Source: Clostridium tetanomorphum
GTDB lineage: Bacteria; Bacillota; Clostridia; Clostridiales; Clostridiaceae
Length of the DNA: 64,000 nucleotides
NCBI RefSeq assembly: GCF_017873215.1
Contig: NZ_JAGGKA010000009.1
Coordinates: 1-64,000 of the forward strand
Direction: 5' to 3'
Positions 46,229-54,765 of this stretch are shown one piece after another. A model generated the notes under the pieces. The model had not been told where the DNA came from, made no database searches, and was given only the letters and a program-made list of their open reading frames with translations. The translations under genes were made by a program, and so were the position numbers. Position 1 is the first letter of the stretch. Every line of letters starts with the position of its first letter.

Positions 46229-47446
46229 TTAATTATCAAATCTATCCACTTTAAACAACTTTAAATTTTCATCCATTTCACCTAAATATAATTTACTTAA
46301 CATCATGCCTCCTAATATTGAAAAGAGTATACCATTTGCTCCATAACCTAAACAATACCATAATTTTTTATTCTTAGGGTCAACACCTAAAAATCCTAAA
46401 TTATCTTTTGTAGAAGCAAAAGCTCCACAATATTTATACTCTATTTCTATATTCTTAATATTTTTAAACATAGATTTTAATCTTCCCTCTAGTATAGCAT
46501 ATTTGTCATTTGCTATTTTTTCATTAAAAATTTCTGGAACGAAATCTACATCTTCTCCACCTATTATTATTCTATTATCTGCTGTAGTTCTTAAATAATT
46601 ATATGGATCTGAGTTATCTCTAATAAGTACTCTATCAGGCCATCCAGAAAAATCACCTACAGGTTTTGTGGCTATGTTAAAGGTAGTGGTTTCAGTACCA
46701 AAATTTCTATTAGTAAAAAGCTTAGTATTATATCCTGTAGCCACTATAACTATTTTCCCTCTAACTTTATAATTATGAATTGTGTCTATTTGTACTCCGT
46801 TAATATTATAACTTACTTTTACAGCTTCTGTATTTTCATAAACTTTAAGTCCCTTTCTACAGGAAACATCCAGTAACTGGTGAGTATATTTATAAGGGTC
46901 TAATTCAGCTCCTCCATTATTAGAATATACTCCAGCCTTTAAATCAAAGCTAAAAGGATTATTAGCTTCATCTATAAATTTTACGTCAAAATTATACTCT
47001 TTTCTAAGTTTATATTCTTCCTCTATCTCTTTCTTTTCTAAATCCTTATCTGTATATAACAAAGTACTTTTCTTTTTATAATCACAATTATTTCCATGTT
47101 CACTTATAAATCTATCTATTTCATCTAAAGCATCTATTCCTAATTTATAAGCCTTTATAGAATTTTCTATTGTGGTTCCCTGTGCTAGTTCATTTAAATT
47201 TTCATCAAGTTCATACTGAAGCAAAGATGTGGTAATACTAGTACTTCCATAACCTATTTTTCCTTTTTCTAAAATTACAGCAGGAATATTATGTTTTGTA
47301 AAATAATATCCTAAAATTCCACCTGTAACCCCTCCACCCACTATTACAACCTCTGTATTAATATTCTCATTTAAGCATGGATATTTCTTATAACCACTAT
47401 TAATTGTAGTAAAAAGAGGTTTACCTTGAACATACTGTAAATCCAT
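46229..47446 (-). CDS. DAO-family FAD-dependent oxidoreductase
   Basis: A 405-residue flavoprotein of the DadA/glycine-oxidase (DAO) type. The FAD motif is [19 protein letters not shown] near residue 28-46; later parts include [27 protein letters not shown] and the C-terminal [19 protein letters not shown] and [17 protein letters not shown]. Members oxidise amines or amino acids. It is the first gene of the nitrogenase-like operon: its stop is 34 bases before the NifH-NifD start. It may provide substrate or electrons. An earlier TTG/GTG pair exists, but GGAG spacing selects ATG 47446. Confidence 0.85.
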   Translation of the reverse strand: MDLQYVQGKPLFTTINSGYKKYPCLNENINTEVVIVGGGVTGGILGYYFTKHNIPAVILEKGKIGYGSTSITTSLLQYELDENLNELAQGTTIENSIKAYKLGIDALDEIDRFISEHGNNCDYKKKSTLLYTDKDLEKKEIEEEYKLRKEYNFDVKFIDEANNPFSFDLKAGVYSNNGGAELDPYKYTHQLLDVSCRKGLKVYENTEAVKVSYNINGVQIDTIHNYKVRGKIVIVATGYNTKLFTNRNFGTETTTFNIATKPVGDFSGWPDRVLIRDNSDPYNYLRTTADNRIIIGGEDVDFVPEIFNEKIANDKYAILEGRLKSMFKNIKNIEIEYKYCGAFASTKDNLGFLGVDPKNKKLWYCLGYGANGILFSILGGMMLSKLYLGEMDENLKLFKVDRFDN

Positions 47447-47529
47447 TTTATCACTACTCCTATTCACCAAAATTATAATTTAACAATAATAGTATTTACT
47501 AACTTTCATTAGATAATCCAAAATTTAAA

Positions 47530-47558
47530 ACCGCTGATAACATTAATTTATCAACGGT
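47530..47558 (-). terminator. Terminator of the ABC exporter operon
   Basis: ACCG-TGATAA (47530-47540) pairs with TTATCA-CGGT (47548-47558), with one mismatch. It lies 37 bases after the stop of the minus-strand ABC gene, and TTTTAAA follows on that strand. Confidence 0.72.
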
Positions 47559-47594
47559 CTGACATTTTTTACATTATATTAAATTATACAGAAA

Positions 47595-49439
47595 TTAACC
47601 AACTTGTTTTTCCAGGCTTTTACCTGTAAATTGACTATTATAAAGTTCTGAATAAAAGCCACCTTTTTCTAAAAGTTCTTGGTGATTTCCCTGTTCAATA
47701 ACTTTACCTGCATTCATAACAAGTATTAAATCTGCATCACGAATTGTAGATAATCTATGTGCAATAACAAAACTGGTTCTTCCTTTCATAAGATTATTCA
47801 TTGCCTTTTGTATATAAACTTCTGTTCTTGTATCTATACTGCTTGTAGCTTCGTCTAAGATAAGGATTGCAGGGTCAGCAAGTATTGCACGGGCAATAGT
47901 TAAAAGTTGTTTCTGTCCCTGTGAAATATTAGATGCTTCCTCATTAAGTACTGTATCATATCCATCTGGTAAAGTTCTTATAAAATGGTCAGCATGTGCT
48001 GTTTTAGCTGCTTGTATTATCTCTTCTTCTGTAGCACCTTCACGTCCATATGCTATATTTTCTCTTATTGTACCATTAAAGGACCAGGTATCCTGAAGCA
48101 CCATTCCAAATATATTTCGCAAATTTTCTCTTTTCAATTCTTTTATATCTACACCATCAATAGTTATTTTACCTTCATTTATTTCATAAAATCTCATTAA
48201 AAGATTTACTATAGTTGTTTTCCCCGCTCCTGTTGGTCCTACAATAGCTATAGTCTCACCTTGCTTAACATCTATATTCATATCTTCTATAAGAGTTGTC
48301 TCCTTTTTATAGCTAAAGTTAACATGTTGAAATTTTACTTCTCCTTTTGGATTTTCTATAATTTTTCCTTCTTTAGAATCTGGTATTTCTTCCTCTTCAT
48401 CTAATATTTCAAAAACACGTTCAGCAGATGCTACAGTTGATTGAATAATATTTGCAATATTGGCAGTTTGATTTATAGGTTGAGAAAATCGTCTCATATA
48501 TTGGATAAATGCTTGAATTTCTCCTACATTGATTATTCTTTTAGTAGCTAAATATCCTCCTGTGACACATACTGCCACATATCCAACATTATTTATAAAA
48601 CTCATAAGTGGCATTATAAGCCCTGAAACAAATTGAGCCTTCCATCCTGCACTATAAAGTTTTTCATTTATATCTTTAAATTCCTTTATAGATTTCTCTT
48701 CATGTTTAAATGCTTTTACTATATTATGTCCTGTATACATTTCTTCAATATGTCCATTCAAATTCCCTAAATACTTTTGTTGATTGGTAAAATATTTTTG
48801 TGATTTTTTAAGTATAGGCCTAATTAAAAGTATTGATACCGGTAAAACTATAAGTGCAATTATAGTCATCAATGGACTAATAGTAAGCATCATTACAATT
48901 ATACCAATTATAGTTATTATAGAAGTTATAAGCTGAGTTAAACTTTGTTGAAGTGTGGTACTTATATTATCCATATCATTAGTAAATCTACTTAAAGTTT
49001 CTCCATGAGGTTTTGAATCAAAATACTTAAGAGGCATACGTCCAAGCTTATTTTCTAAATCTTTTCTCATATTATAAACTGTCTTTTGTGAAACTCCTGC
49101 CATTACATATTGTTGAATATAACTAAATGCTGAACTAATAATATATAAAGCTATTAAAATTAATACAATTCTTCCTATATATTGGAAATCTATTGCTGCT
49201 CCAGGAACCTTTCTAAATTTCATCATTATACCTTCAAAAAGTTTTTGTGTAGCATAACCCAATATTTTAGGACTTAAAATACTAAATACCGTACTTAATA
49301 TGGCAGTAATTAAAACTATTATAAGTTGAATCTTATAAGGTGCTATATATTTAACTAACCTTTTAAGAGTACCTTTAAAATCCTTAACTTTTTCTACAGG
49401 CATTACCCCTGCTCCAGGTCCTCTATGTTTTCCACTCAT
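47595..49439 (-). CDS. ABC exporter subunit B (membrane plus ATPase)
   Basis: A 614-residue half-transporter. An N-terminal six-helix membrane domain (about 30-345) is followed by an ATPase with Walker A GPTGAGKTT, signature ISQGQKQLLTIARAI, Walker B ILILDEATSSIDTRTE and switch His IAHRLST. The signature is ISQGQ instead of LSGGQ, as seen in the B half of heterodimers. It overlaps its partner by four bases (ATGA), so the two are co-translated. Such MarR-linked pairs resemble LmrCD/YheIH multidrug exporters. Confidence 0.93.
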   Translation of the reverse strand: MSGKHRGPGAGVMPVEKVKDFKGTLKRLVKYIAPYKIQLIIVLITAILSTVFSILSPKILGYATQKLFEGIMMKFRKVPGAAIDFQYIGRIVLILIALYIISSAFSYIQQYVMAGVSQKTVYNMRKDLENKLGRMPLKYFDSKPHGETLSRFTNDMDNISTTLQQSLTQLITSIITIIGIIVMMLTISPLMTIIALIVLPVSILLIRPILKKSQKYFTNQQKYLGNLNGHIEEMYTGHNIVKAFKHEEKSIKEFKDINEKLYSAGWKAQFVSGLIMPLMSFINNVGYVAVCVTGGYLATKRIINVGEIQAFIQYMRRFSQPINQTANIANIIQSTVASAERVFEILDEEEEIPDSKEGKIIENPKGEVKFQHVNFSYKKETTLIEDMNIDVKQGETIAIVGPTGAGKTTIVNLLMRFYEINEGKITIDGVDIKELKRENLRNIFGMVLQDTWSFNGTIRENIAYGREGATEEEIIQAAKTAHADHFIRTLPDGYDTVLNEEASNISQGQKQLLTIARAILADPAILILDEATSSIDTRTEVYIQKAMNNLMKGRTSFVIAHRLSTIRDADLILVMNAGKVIEQGNHQELLEKGGFYSELYNSQFTGKSLEKQVG

Positions 49440-51163
49440 GCTATTTCCTCCTCTGCAAGCTGTGATGAAACAATTTCTTTATATACTTTTGAACTTTTTA
49501 AAAGTTCTTCATGTGTTCCAATACCAGCAATATTTCCTTCATCTAAAACTATTATTCTGTCTGCATTCATTACTGTACTAACCCTTTGTGCAACTATAAT
49601 CATAGTAGATTCTTTAATTTCACTTTTTAATGCTTCACGTAAATTGGCATCTGTTTTAAAATCAAGAGCAGAAAAACTATCATCAAATATATATATTTCA
49701 GGTTTTTTAACAATTGCCCTAGCTATAGACAATCTTTGCTTTTGACCTCCTGATAAATTATTTCCTCCTTGAGCTATTTGTGAATCATATCCATCCTTCA
49801 TTTTTGAAATAAATTCACTAGCCTGAGCTATTTTAGCTGCATGTTTTATTTCTTCATCTGTAGCATTTTCTTTTCCGTATCTTATATTCTCTGCAACAGT
49901 GCCTGAAAAAAGCACTGCCTTTTGAGGAACTATACCTATCTTATCTCTAAGGTCTTCTTGTTCCATTTCTCTTATGTCTACCCCATCTAAAAGAATACTT
50001 CCTTCTTCAATATCATAAAAACGTGGTATAAGATTTACTAAAGCAGATTTTCCTGAACCAGTACTTCCTATTATTGCAGTAGTTTCTCCTGGCTTAGTTA
50101 TAAAGGAAATGTTATTTAAAACTGCCTGTTCTGCACCAGGATATCTAAATACAACATTTTTAAATTCTAAATATCCTTTTTTACCATTAGGTTTTTTAGT
50201 ATTGTCACTATTAGAAATTACAGGTTTCATGTTTAAAACCTCATTAATTCTTTCTGCTGAAGCAGACGCACGAGGTACCATAACAAATATAATAGAAACC
50301 ATAACTACTGACATCATTACTTGCATTGAATATTGTAAAAAAGCCATTAAATCTCCTACCTGCATTGCATTCATATCAATTCTTTTAGCTCCAAACCAAA
50401 TAATTCCAATAGACATAAAATTAAATATCAACATCATAATAGGCATAAGTGATGCCATTATTTTATTAACTCTTATAGATGTTTCTGTTAAATCTTTACT
50501 TGCTTCATCAAAACGCTGTTCTTCATATTCAGTACGGTTAAATGCTCTTACAACCCTAATTCCAGTAAGTCCTTCTCTAACAACTCTATTTAACTTATCT
50601 ATTTTAACTTGAATGCTTTTAAATAATGGAAGTCCCTTAAATCCTACAATTCCAATTACTATTATAAGAAGTGGTATTGTAATCAAAAATGTAATAGATA
50701 GAGGTACATCCTTTGATAATGCCATAAATAATCCACCAATACACATAATAGGTGCAATTACTGCTATACGAAGCATCATAACCATTACTTGTTGTACTTG
50801 AGTGATATCGTTAGTTGTTCTTGTTATAAGAGAAGATGTTCCTAACTTATCAAATTCATTAAGAGAAAAATTCTCCACATGAGTAAATACTTTTTCACGT
50901 AAATCTTTCGCAAAGCCTACAGAAACCTTAGCTGATAATAAACTTAATAATATGGAAGCGAAAGTTCCTCCTAATGCTATAATAAGCATATATCCACCAA
51001 TTTTTATAATATAATCTACATCTCCCTTTACTATTCCTGTATCAACTATTCTAGACATCAAATTAGGTAAATTTAAATCTGCCATTACTTGAACAAAAGC
51101 TAATATCAATATACAAATTATTAATATTGAATATTTCTTTAAATGCTTGAATAACTTAACCAT
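49436..51163 (-). CDS. ABC exporter subunit A (membrane plus ATPase)
   Basis: A 575-residue half-transporter and partner of the gene after it. The membrane domain spans about 10-315. The ATPase has Walker A GSTGSGKSA, signature LSGGQKQRLSIARAI, and IYIFDDSFSALDFKTD, where Asp replaces the usual catalytic Glu after Walker B. That is typical of the degenerate-site half of heterodimeric exporters such as BmrCD. Substrates would be drugs or lipids. MarR lies 34 bases upstream and probably controls it. Confidence 0.93.
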   Translation of the reverse strand: MVKLFKHLKKYSILIICILILAFVQVMADLNLPNLMSRIVDTGIVKGDVDYIIKIGGYMLIIALGGTFASILLSLLSAKVSVGFAKDLREKVFTHVENFSLNEFDKLGTSSLITRTTNDITQVQQVMVMMLRIAVIAPIMCIGGLFMALSKDVPLSITFLITIPLLIIVIGIVGFKGLPLFKSIQVKIDKLNRVVREGLTGIRVVRAFNRTEYEEQRFDEASKDLTETSIRVNKIMASLMPIMMLIFNFMSIGIIWFGAKRIDMNAMQVGDLMAFLQYSMQVMMSVVMVSIIFVMVPRASASAERINEVLNMKPVISNSDNTKKPNGKKGYLEFKNVVFRYPGAEQAVLNNISFITKPGETTAIIGSTGSGKSALVNLIPRFYDIEEGSILLDGVDIREMEQEDLRDKIGIVPQKAVLFSGTVAENIRYGKENATDEEIKHAAKIAQASEFISKMKDGYDSQIAQGGNNLSGGQKQRLSIARAIVKKPEIYIFDDSFSALDFKTDANLREALKSEIKESTMIIVAQRVSTVMNADRIIVLDEGNIAGIGTHEELLKSSKVYKEIVSSQLAEEEIA

Positions 51164-51197
51164 ATTTTCAACTCCATCTCTTTAATCTAATAGGTTT

Positions 51198-51650
51198 TTA
51201 TGTTTCCTTAAAATCATTTGAAGCTTGTAAAAGATTATCCCTCATCTGCATAAATAATCTACGAAGCAAAATTTTTTCTTCTTGAGTAAAGTTTTTAAAA
51301 CAATCATCATCTATGCTTTTAAAAACCTTTTTTACTTCTTTCATAGTTTCTCTTCCTTTATCTGTTAGATATACTCTAGACACTCTTTGATCTTCTTTGT
51401 CTGGCAATCTTTCTACAAAACCTGATTTCTCCATTCTCTTTAACATAACTGTTATGGTTGCGGGCTTAATATTCATTTTATCTGCTAACTCTTTTTGACT
51501 CTGTCCATTTTTTTTATGTAAAATAAACAATAATGGTGGTTGACCATGATAAAGACCTAATTTGTCCAATAATTTTTGAATTCTATGATAATGAAGCTTT
51601 ATTACCTGACCAAACATAAAATATAATGAATCTTGTTCATAACAACCCAT
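51198..51650 (-). CDS. MarR family transcriptional regulator
   Basis: A 150-residue winged-helix regulator. The reader head is QKELADKMNIKPATITVMLKRMEKSGFVERLPDKEDQRVSRVYLT, with helices before and after for dimerisation. MarR proteins repress efflux genes until a ligand binds. It is the first gene of the operon with two ABC half-transporters. The nearby ATG at 51665 is part of the GGAGG ribosome site, so the true start is 51650. It sits over a palindrome (TTAGTTGACTAA) that may be its operator. Confidence 0.93.
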   Translation of the reverse strand: MGCYEQDSLYFMFGQVIKLHYHRIQKLLDKLGLYHGQPPLLFILHKKNGQSQKELADKMNIKPATITVMLKRMEKSGFVERLPDKEDQRVSRVYLTDKGRETMKEVKKVFKSIDDDCFKNFTQEEKILLRRLFMQMRDNLLQASNDFKET

Positions 51651-51669
51651 CTTTTTTTCCTCCATTTAT

Positions 51670-51681
51670 TTAGTTGACTAA
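51670..51681. promoter_or_regulatory. Putative MarR operator
   Basis: TTAGTTGACTAA (51670-51681) is a 5+5 palindrome with a two-base centre. It lies between the predicted -10 box and the marR start, at about the start of transcription, where binding would block the operon. Confidence 0.5.
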
Positions 51682-51689
51682 GCATTTAA

Positions 51690-51718
51690 ATATTATCACT
51701 AAGTTTTTTTACCGTCAA
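51690..51718 (-). promoter_or_regulatory. SigA-type promoter of the marR-ABC operon
   Basis: On the minus strand TTGACG (51713-51718) and TAATAT (51690-51695) are 17 bases apart, 40 bases before marR. The putative operator lies just after it. Confidence 0.65.
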
Positions 51719-51851
51719 TATACTTTTCAAAAAGTTAATAATTTTACTTAAAACATTGATTTTCAAATATTTAATCAACTTTTTCTAGATATCCACAATT
51801 CTAATATAGTTAGCCTACTAATATTTTATTACGCTATTTAACTGTAAAAAC

Positions 51852-51890
51852 ATAAATAACCTACGCCAAGTTTTGGCGTAGGTTATTTAT
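51852..51890 (-). terminator. Terminator of the CvfB-like gene
   Basis: An 18-base perfect stem (51852-51869 with 51873-51890) with a three-base loop follows the stop of the minus-strand S1 gene (51901). GC-rich in the middle, A/T-rich at the ends. Confidence 0.85.
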
Positions 51891-51900
51891 ACTTATAAGT

Positions 51901-52746
51901 TTATTTTCTAATCAATTTTGTTCCAGTTTCATCCTGATCTACTAATCCTCTTTTCATTAATCCTCCTAAAGCTCTTTTAAAATAATTCTTGCTTTCATGG
52001 AAAACTTCTTTTATATCTTCAGGTGAAGATTTATCATTAAATGGCATAAATCCTCCATTAGCTTCTAAATATTTTAATATTTCTTCCTGAAGTTTACTTC
52101 TTTCCTCTGCTGCTTTTGCCCTTGGTGTAAGCCCTAAAGTTCCATCTTCATATATCTTCTTTATATTAAGCTTTAGTACCTCACCTATTCTTACTTCAGT
52201 GAAATATTCATTTTTAAGCATTATAGCCTTAAACATATTATCTACTGCTATTCCTACATTTTCACTTCTATAGAATCCATAAACTGTTCCGCTTACCTCA
52301 TCTCCAACATTATACTCTTCTGCTATTTGCAAATGAGCCTCTACATCTGTGGTTGCCGCTATCCTATCTGTTTTATCTATATAAATATAAAATAAGTATT
52401 TATTTCCCTCTATTAATCTATAGTTCTGCTCCTTTAAAGGAACAAATATGTCTTTTTCAAGTCCTATATCTATAAATGCTCCAATTTTAGTATTAGCTTT
52501 CACTTCTAAATACGCTAAATCCCCAACCTTAGCTAGTGGTTCTTTTAAGGTAGCAATTAATCTATCCTTTGAATCTCTATATATAAATGCATTTACTATC
52601 TGTCCTTCTTCCGGCTCCTCATCTAAACAGCTACCAAATGGAAGCAATATATCATCACTTGTTCTTCCTGTTTCTGCATCTAAAAAATATCCTGGAGCAC
52701 CTTTCCTAGCTATTTTTAATTCATTAAAATCTCCTAATTTAATCAA
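51901..52746 (-). CDS. CvfB-like S1 RNA-binding protein
   Basis: A 281-residue cytoplasmic protein of the CvfB/YitL type: several S1-like OB-folds followed by a winged helix. Visible parts include LGDFNELKIARKGAPGYFL at the start, DILLPFGS, DLAYLEVKANTKIGAFIDIGLEKDIFVPL (S1), VGDEVSGTVYGFYRSENVGIAVDN (S1) and the C-terminal KEVFHESKNYFKRALGGLMKRGLVDQDE. In Staphylococcus CvfB affects RNA and virulence gene expression. The start is a TTG at 52746 with GGAGGG before it. It is a single gene. Confidence 0.9.
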   Translation of the reverse strand: MIKLGDFNELKIARKGAPGYFLDAETGRTSDDILLPFGSCLDEEPEEGQIVNAFIYRDSKDRLIATLKEPLAKVGDLAYLEVKANTKIGAFIDIGLEKDIFVPLKEQNYRLIEGNKYLFYIYIDKTDRIAATTDVEAHLQIAEEYNVGDEVSGTVYGFYRSENVGIAVDNMFKAIMLKNEYFTEVRIGEVLKLNIKKIYEDGTLGLTPRAKAAEERSKLQEEILKYLEANGGFMPFNDKSSPEDIKEVFHESKNYFKRALGGLMKRGLVDQDETGTKLIRK

Positions 52747-53002
52747 TTTATTTTCCCTCCATATTTAAAATCTTTTATCCCTTATTTTAAACTAACTTTT
52801 CTTTTAGTAAAAATCATAATTTTATAAATATCAAATATATTGTTTCCATAAAAGTCATTAGAAATCCATAAGATATACATAAGTATGATATCACAGTTTT
52901 TTAAATAAAATCTACCTAAAATTAGCTAAATTATTGGAAATATTTATACATGTATAATAAAATATTATTATATATTATTATTTAATTTGAGGTGAATAGA
53001 TT

Positions 53003-53428
53003 TTGTCGTATTTTTATGGATTTCATGACTTTTTATTTTCAATTTTTCCTATAATATTTTTTATAATATTTGCTTTTATGGTTTTTTCTATTATAAAATC
53101 TTATGCCAGAAATTCCAAAGCTCCTTTAATAACTGTAGAAGCTAAAGTAATAGGAAAAAGAACTGCTGTATCTCATCACACTCATAATGATGCTAACAAT
53201 AATATATCTCATTCTACTTCTACCACCTATTACATTACCTTCCAAACAGAACACGGTGAAAGACTAGAATTATCTTTAAGTGGAAGAATGTATGGCTCAT
53301 TAGTAGAAGGAGATATTGGTGATCTTACTTATCAAGGAGAATGGTTTAAAGATTTTAAAAGAAAATCTAGCTCAGAGAATTTTCATACCAATTCTTATGA
53401 AGAAAACACTAATTATAGGGAATACTAA
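53003..53428 (+). CDS. DUF2500 family membrane-anchored protein
   Basis: A 141-residue protein with one N-terminal membrane helix (about 12-31) and a small beta domain (about 40-115), in the form of DUF2500: LITVEAKVIGKRTAVS, YYITFQTEHGERLEL and LVEGDIGDLTYQGEWFKDFKR. Function unknown. The start is TTG at 53003, selected by GAGGTGA just before. A His/Asn-rich loop (HHTHNDANNN) is noticeable. Followed 39 bases later by a plus-strand gene and perhaps co-transcribed. Confidence 0.82.
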   Translation: MSYFYGFHDFLFSIFPIIFFIIFAFMVFSIIKSYARNSKAPLITVEAKVIGKRTAVSHHTHNDANNNISHSTSTTYYITFQTEHGERLELSLSGRMYGSLVEGDIGDLTYQGEWFKDFKRKSSSENFHTNSYEENTNYREY

Positions 53429-53467
53429 TAAAAAGATTGCAATGCAACTTTTTGAAAGGATGGTTTA

Positions 53468-54001
53468 ATGGAAAGATACGTTATAGTTTGTTTGCTTAAG
53501 GGAGAAACTCTTAAATTCCATGAAAAATTAGTGGAGGATGTTTGCTATAAATTTAAAGTAAAAAGGCAAAAATTGCCTGCTCATTTTACCATAAAAGCTC
53601 CCTTTGAGACAAACAATATTGAAGAAATTGAAAAACTCTTGGATAACTTTACAAAAGATAAAAATAAAGAAAAAATCCTAATAAACGGTTTTAATCATTT
53701 TAGAACAGATGTGGTATTTATGCGTGTTACCCCTTCTAAGGAATCTTTACAAATTCATGATGAATTTATAAATAAATTAAAAAATATTTCTTGGCTTCCT
53801 TGGAAAGCGCATGAAGGTGAAGGTAAAAATAAAATGTTTCATTGTACCATAGTAAGTCGTTTAAAAGAAGATAAATTTCAACCTATATGGAACTATGTAA
53901 ATAAATATAATCCACAATTTAACACTTACTTTGATAACATATCCATACTTAAATGGGAAAATTACAGGTGGATAACTTATAAAGAATATATTCTTAAATA
54001 A
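53468..54001 (+). CDS. 2'-5' RNA ligase / phosphodiesterase-like protein
   Basis: A 177-residue protein of the 2H phosphoesterase superfamily. The two H-x-T/S motifs are visible as HFTIKAPF (about residue 38-45) and HCTIVSRL (about 121-128), where the histidines cut or ligate RNA or 2',3'-cyclic ends. It is cytoplasmic. A ribosome site (GAAAGGAT) precedes the ATG. Function by family only. Confidence 0.86.
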   Translation: MERYVIVCLLKGETLKFHEKLVEDVCYKFKVKRQKLPAHFTIKAPFETNNIEEIEKLLDNFTKDKNKEKILINGFNHFRTDVVFMRVTPSKESLQIHDEFINKLKNISWLPWKAHEGEGKNKMFHCTIVSRLKEDKFQPIWNYVNKYNPQFNTYFDNISILKWENYRWITYKEYILK

Positions 54002-54025
54002 ACTAAAAAATTGCGAGGCAACTTT

Positions 54026-54110
54026 TCAGAGTACAGAGCAAAAATTACAGAGTACAGACATGGAGAAAAATTATCCTTATCTGTTCTCTGTGCTCTATAA
54101 TTCATACTCT
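54026..54110. repeat. Palindromic CAGAGTACAGA repeat, copy 2
   Basis: The plus strand reads TTCAGAGTACAGAGCAAAAATTACAG (first 20: TTCAGAGTACAGAGCAAAAA), then AGAGTACAGACATGG, and after about 20 bases CTGTTCTCTGTGCTCTATAA and CATACTCT. The arms can fold back on each other. It shares words with the element at 12108-12267. It lies between the 2H protein and the sigma factor. Confidence 0.65.
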
Positions 54111-54135
54111 AAAAAAAGTGCTTCGCACTTTTTTT
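54111..54135 (+). terminator. Terminator after the 2H phosphoesterase gene
   Basis: AAAAAAAGTGC (54111-54121) and GCACTTTTTTT (54125-54135) form an 11-base stem over TTC, with T run on the right. Confidence 0.8.
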
Positions 54136-54225
54136 CGTGAACCAAACATAAAAATTCTATATCTATATAAGTGATAGTATAATTAATACACAATACCGCG
54201 GTGTTAAAAATGTAGGAGGAATTAA

Positions 54226-54765
54226 ATGGAATTGCTAGAAGAAGTGAAATTAGCTCAAAAGGGAAATAAGGATTCTTTTATAAAGTTAATAAGAAACTAT
54301 GAAAAATATTTTTATTCCGTATCAAAATCCATTTTAGATAATGATGAAGACTGTGCAGATGCTATTCAGGAAACTATTTTAAATTGTTATAAAAATATAG
54401 GTAATTTAAAACATCCTGAATACTTTAAAGCTTGGTTTGCAAAAAGTCTTATAAATAATTGCTATAAAATACTTAAAGTAAACAAAAAAGTAGTACCTTT
54501 AAATGAATCAATAGAGCAATGTTCAAATTGCAAAGATTATGAACTAATAGAGCTAAAAGAAGTAATAAATTGTTTAGACAAAGATTTAAGATATTTAATT
54601 CATTTATATTACTTTGATGATGTTTCAGTAAAGACTATTAGCAAAATCCTTCAAATACCTGAGGGAACAGTAAAATCCAGACTTTCACGAGGAAGACTTA
54701 AAATATTTAATAGCTTAAAAATTGATAAGGAGGATTGCTACTATGAAGGAAGAATTAATGGATAG
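54226..54765 (+). CDS. ECF-type RNA polymerase sigma factor
   Basis: A 179-residue sigma-70 family factor. Region 2 (about 15-85) has FIKLIRNYEKYFYSVSKSIL, CADAIQETILNCYKNIGNL and KAWFAKSLINNC; region 4 (about 105-165) has LRYLIHLYYFDDVSVKTISKILQIPEGTVKSRLSRGR. Such factors turn on stress or envelope genes. It overlaps the DUF4179 gene, which is likely its anti-sigma or signal partner. AGGAGG precedes the ATG. A short GC-rich palindrome ACCGCGGT (54195-54202) lies in the leader. Confidence 0.9.
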   Translation: MELLEEVKLAQKGNKDSFIKLIRNYEKYFYSVSKSILDNDEDCADAIQETILNCYKNIGNLKHPEYFKAWFAKSLINNCYKILKVNKKVVPLNESIEQCSNCKDYELIELKEVINCLDKDLRYLIHLYYFDDVSVKTISKILQIPEGTVKSRLSRGRLKIFNSLKIDKEDCYYEGRING

